Assembly: GCA_046538945.1 (NCBI GenBank)
Contig: JBKHHW010000074.1
Location: 1 to 15,338, forward strand
Length of the DNA: 15,338 bases
Origin: JAEZKC01 sp046538945
GTDB lineage: Bacteria > Fibrobacterota > Chitinivibrionia > Chitinivibrionales > Chitinispirillaceae
Reading direction: 5' to 3'
Part shown: positions 13,340 to 15,338 of the stretch, one piece after another
How the letters are laid out: every line of letters starts with the position of its first letter
Numbering within the stretch: position 1 is the stretch's first letter
Position numbers and translations under genes: made by a program
Notes under the pieces: generated by a model
The model's database searches: none
The model's input: only the letters and a program-made list of their open reading frames with translations
What the model was told of the DNA's origin: nothing

Positions 13340-14885
13340 AAGAGTGCTGTGGGTTGATGATGAAATAGAATTCCTGCGTTCGCATATAATGTTTCTTGAG
13401 ACTCGCGGGTACAGTGTGTATCCGGTTTTCAGCGGTGATGATGCGGTGGAGCTTATCCAGCAAAATCCCTCTTCCTACGATATCGTGCTTCTGGATGAGC
13501 AGATGCCGGGAAAGGACGGGCTCACTACTCTGGGGGAAATAAAGGAACTGGAGCCGGATCTGCCGGTGGTCATGGTTACTAAAAGCGAAGAAGAGCGGGT
13601 GATGGAAATCGCTCTGGGGAAGAAAATCGACGGCTACCTGACCAAGCCGGTCAATCCCAGCCAGATTCTTCTTGTCTGCAAGAAAATTCTCGATTCCAAA
13701 CAGCTCATCTCTCATCAGCTCTCCGAAAGGTATCTGCGCAACTATACGGAAAACCGCACTCATATCGCCCGTCCCATGAGTATCGTGGACTGGATCAGGC
13801 TCTATGAGTCACTGGTCAATTGGGATATCGAGCTTGACCGGGCCGACAACGAGGGGCTCCGCCAGATGCAGGCGGGACAGAAATCCGACTGCAATGCGCT
13901 TTTCTGCAGCAGTGTCGCTGAAAACTACGCCAGGTGGGTCAAGGGCGAGGGGAAGCCTCCGCTTATGTCGGTTGATATACTGGACAAGGTGGTTGTGCCC
14001 CAGCTCAGGGAAAACAAAAAAGTTTACCTGATAGTGCTGAGTGGAATGAAGCTGGATCAGTTCGCGGGGATCGAATCGGAGCTCCGCGGGATGTTTTCGG
14101 TTGGGAGGAAGAGGTACATTTCATCGCTTCCCACCACATCGGAGCACACCAGAGCATCACTTTTTTCAGGCCAATACCCTGAAGCGCTTAAGGAACCGTT
14201 TCCCGATTTTCTTGCCTCCGGCTACCGCGACCCTTCTCAAATAGCCAAACTTGTCTCGTGGGGGCTTGACCGGTCGGGTATCAGCGGCCTGGAACCGGAA
14301 GTGATAAGCCACAGGGATGCCGCCGACAGCCAGCAGCTGCTCTCCTGTGCGGAATCGGTAACCAGCGGTCCCTCTCTGGTGACTGTCGTGGTGGATGTCA
14401 TCGGTCAGTTCATGCAGAAGCACTCCTGCGAGATGCTGCTTAAAGAGATGGCCCCGGATGAATCCGCGTTCAGGAAACTGACCCAGTCCTGGTTCCAGCA
14501 TTCATCCGTTCTGCAGCTGCTTAAAAAACTGTCGCAGACCGATTCAGTTGTCATCCTGACTTCCGATCACGGCCATATTCTCTGCAGCCGGGGAACGGAG
14601 GTTTACGGCACCAAGACACTCGGGGAGAATCTCAGGTGCATTTTCGGTGAAAACCTCTCCGCGGATGAAAGGAGAGCGGTGGTCCTCAACGAGTTGTCGC
14701 ATTTCAAGCTGCCCGCACCTGCTCCTGACTGCAAATGTCTCATGGCCAGGGAAAATTACTACTTTATTTATCCTGAACAGTTTGAACACTACCGCAAGCA
14801 GTACCAGAACAGTTTTCAGTACGGCGGGATTTCCATGGAGGAGATGATTATGCCACTGTGTATCTGCAGGCCCCTGGAGAGGTAG
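13326..14885 (+). CDS. porX: PorX-type response regulator with PglZ (alkaline-phosphatase superfamily) effector domain
   Basis: I choose the ATG at 13326 (519 residues) because AAGGAG lies nine bases upstream; an in-frame TTG at 13308 would add six residues. The receiver (1-120) is canonical: Asp11/Asp12, phosphoacceptor Asp57 in LLDEQMPGKDG, Thr85, Lys107. A helical linker (about 125-215) leads to a PglZ domain (about 215-519), the PorX arrangement. PglZ landmarks are SLPTTSEHTRASLFSGQYP (267-285) and TSDHGH (412-417, likely metal ligands Asp414/His415). PorX is a phosphorylation-controlled phosphodiesterase that regulates type IX secretion, partly through an ECF sigma factor. Relative to the PorX pattern I remember, Ser239 stands where the first metal-ligand Asp of the DNLRxDQW block is expected, and Ser272 where the nucleophile Thr is expected. 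The gene overlaps its kinase gene by 14 bases. Confidence 0.92.
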   Translation: MGMRKRVLWVDDEIEFLRSHIMFLETRGYSVYPVFSGDDAVELIQQNPSSYDIVLLDEQMPGKDGLTTLGEIKELEPDLPVVMVTKSEEERVMEIALGKKIDGYLTKPVNPSQILLVCKKILDSKQLISHQLSERYLRNYTENRTHIARPMSIVDWIRLYESLVNWDIELDRADNEGLRQMQAGQKSDCNALFCSSVAENYARWVKGEGKPPLMSVDILDKVVVPQLRENKKVYLIVLSGMKLDQFAGIESELRGMFSVGRKRYISSLPTTSEHTRASLFSGQYPEALKEPFPDFLASGYRDPSQIAKLVSWGLDRSGISGLEPEVISHRDAADSQQLLSCAESVTSGPSLVTVVVDVIGQFMQKHSCEMLLKEMAPDESAFRKLTQSWFQHSSVLQLLKKLSQTDSVVILTSDHGHILCSRGTEVYGTKTLGENLRCIFGENLSADERRAVVLNELSHFKLPAPAPDCKCLMARENYYFIYPEQFEHYRKQYQNSFQYGGISMEEMIMPLCICRPLER

Positions 14886-14891
14886 CACGAT

Positions 14892-15311
14892 ATGAGGCAG
14901 GTGACTAGTTCGGCTCAGGAAACCCGGGAACTGGGGGCGCGGCTGGCCAGGAGGGCGCAGCCGGGTGATGTCTATGCCCTGGAGGGCGATCTGGGCACAG
15001 GCAAAACGGAGTTCGTGCGGGGATTTGTGGAGGAGTTGATCCCCGGAGCGGCGGTGCGCAGTCCCACCTTTTCCATAGTCAATACCTATTCCTCCGATCG
15101 CTTCCCGGTCTTTCATTTCGATTTTTACCGTCTGTGTGATTCTGAGGAACTTGATACAATCGGTTTTGATGAGTACACAGGCGGGGACGGGGTTTGTCTT
15201 ATCGAATGGGCCGATATGTTCAGGGATGCTCTGCCTGAGAACACGAAAGTGATTTGTTTTGGGGATGAGGGGGAGTCGGAGCGCGTGGTGGAGTCGGAAT
15301 TTGAGTTCTGA
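14892..15311 (+). CDS. tsaE: tRNA N6-threonylcarbamoyladenosine biosynthesis ATPase TsaE
   Basis: TsaE is the small ATPase that supports the TsaB-TsaD complex in making t6A37 on ANN-decoding tRNAs. The 139 residues are full length for the family. Walker A is GDLGTGKT (32-39). The family blocks RSPTFSIVNTY (56-66), HFDFYRL (75-81) and EWAD (105-108) are all present. It begins six bases after the porX stop, preceded by AGAGG as ribosome site, so it is the fourth gene of the serS operon. Nothing appears degenerate. The last 27 bases of the window after its stop hold no gene. Confidence 0.97.
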   Translation: MRQVTSSAQETRELGARLARRAQPGDVYALEGDLGTGKTEFVRGFVEELIPGAAVRSPTFSIVNTYSSDRFPVFHFDFYRLCDSEELDTIGFDEYTGGDGVCLIEWADMFRDALPENTKVICFGDEGESERVVESEFEF

Positions 15312-15338
15312 AGGTGTTAAAGGGTGGGGGGCGGGATT

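Overview
The window looks like a bacterial chromosome segment of roughly 50% GC. The most informative markers are a PorX-type response regulator (receiver plus PglZ domain) directly after a PorY-like histidine kinase, a FecR/PKD/formylglycine-generating-enzyme-like lipoprotein, and a FlgM-like small protein. PorX/PorY regulate the type IX secretion system, which is typical of the Fibrobacterota-Chlorobi-Bacteroidota (FCB) superphylum. My best guess is a Fibrobacterota-type (Chitinispirillum/Chitinivibrio-like) Gram-negative organism. That assignment is inference from gene content; no phylogenetic marker was compared.

Layout. Positions 1-4572 read leftwards. In transcription order they hold a DUF1007 periplasmic protein and a NicO-family metal permease (ATGA overlap), then an Nfu-type Fe-S scaffold and a DUF116 membrane protein (ATGA overlap), then a hybrid histidine kinase with its own candidate promoter that runs off the left edge. 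Positions 4573-5058 are a non-coding divergent region unusually rich in inverted repeats. From 5059 the genes read rightwards: a small FlgM-like protein, a large multi-domain lipoprotein, and lnt (apolipoprotein N-acyltransferase), whose start lies inside the lipoprotein gene. A two-gene leftward island at 9708-10453 holds a nucleotidyltransferase and a small partner, an arrangement like a toxin-antitoxin pair. From 10716 to the end runs a tight rightward operon: serS, a PorY-like kinase, porX and tsaE.

How the genes fit together. The right-hand operon embeds a likely secretion-regulating two-component system between two translation genes (seryl-tRNA synthetase and the t6A-synthesis ATPase), with start/stop overlaps that imply coupling. 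The lipoprotein-lnt pair links a Cys-anchored surface or periplasmic protein to the enzyme that completes lipoprotein N-acylation. The left cluster combines metal transport with Fe-S cluster handling. No CRISPR array, phage gene, IS element or rRNA was found. The points most worth checking are the linked PorX/PorY pair with substitutions in the PorX phosphodiesterase site, the Asp-to-Asn receiver in the first kinase, and the structured leader at 4800-5058.
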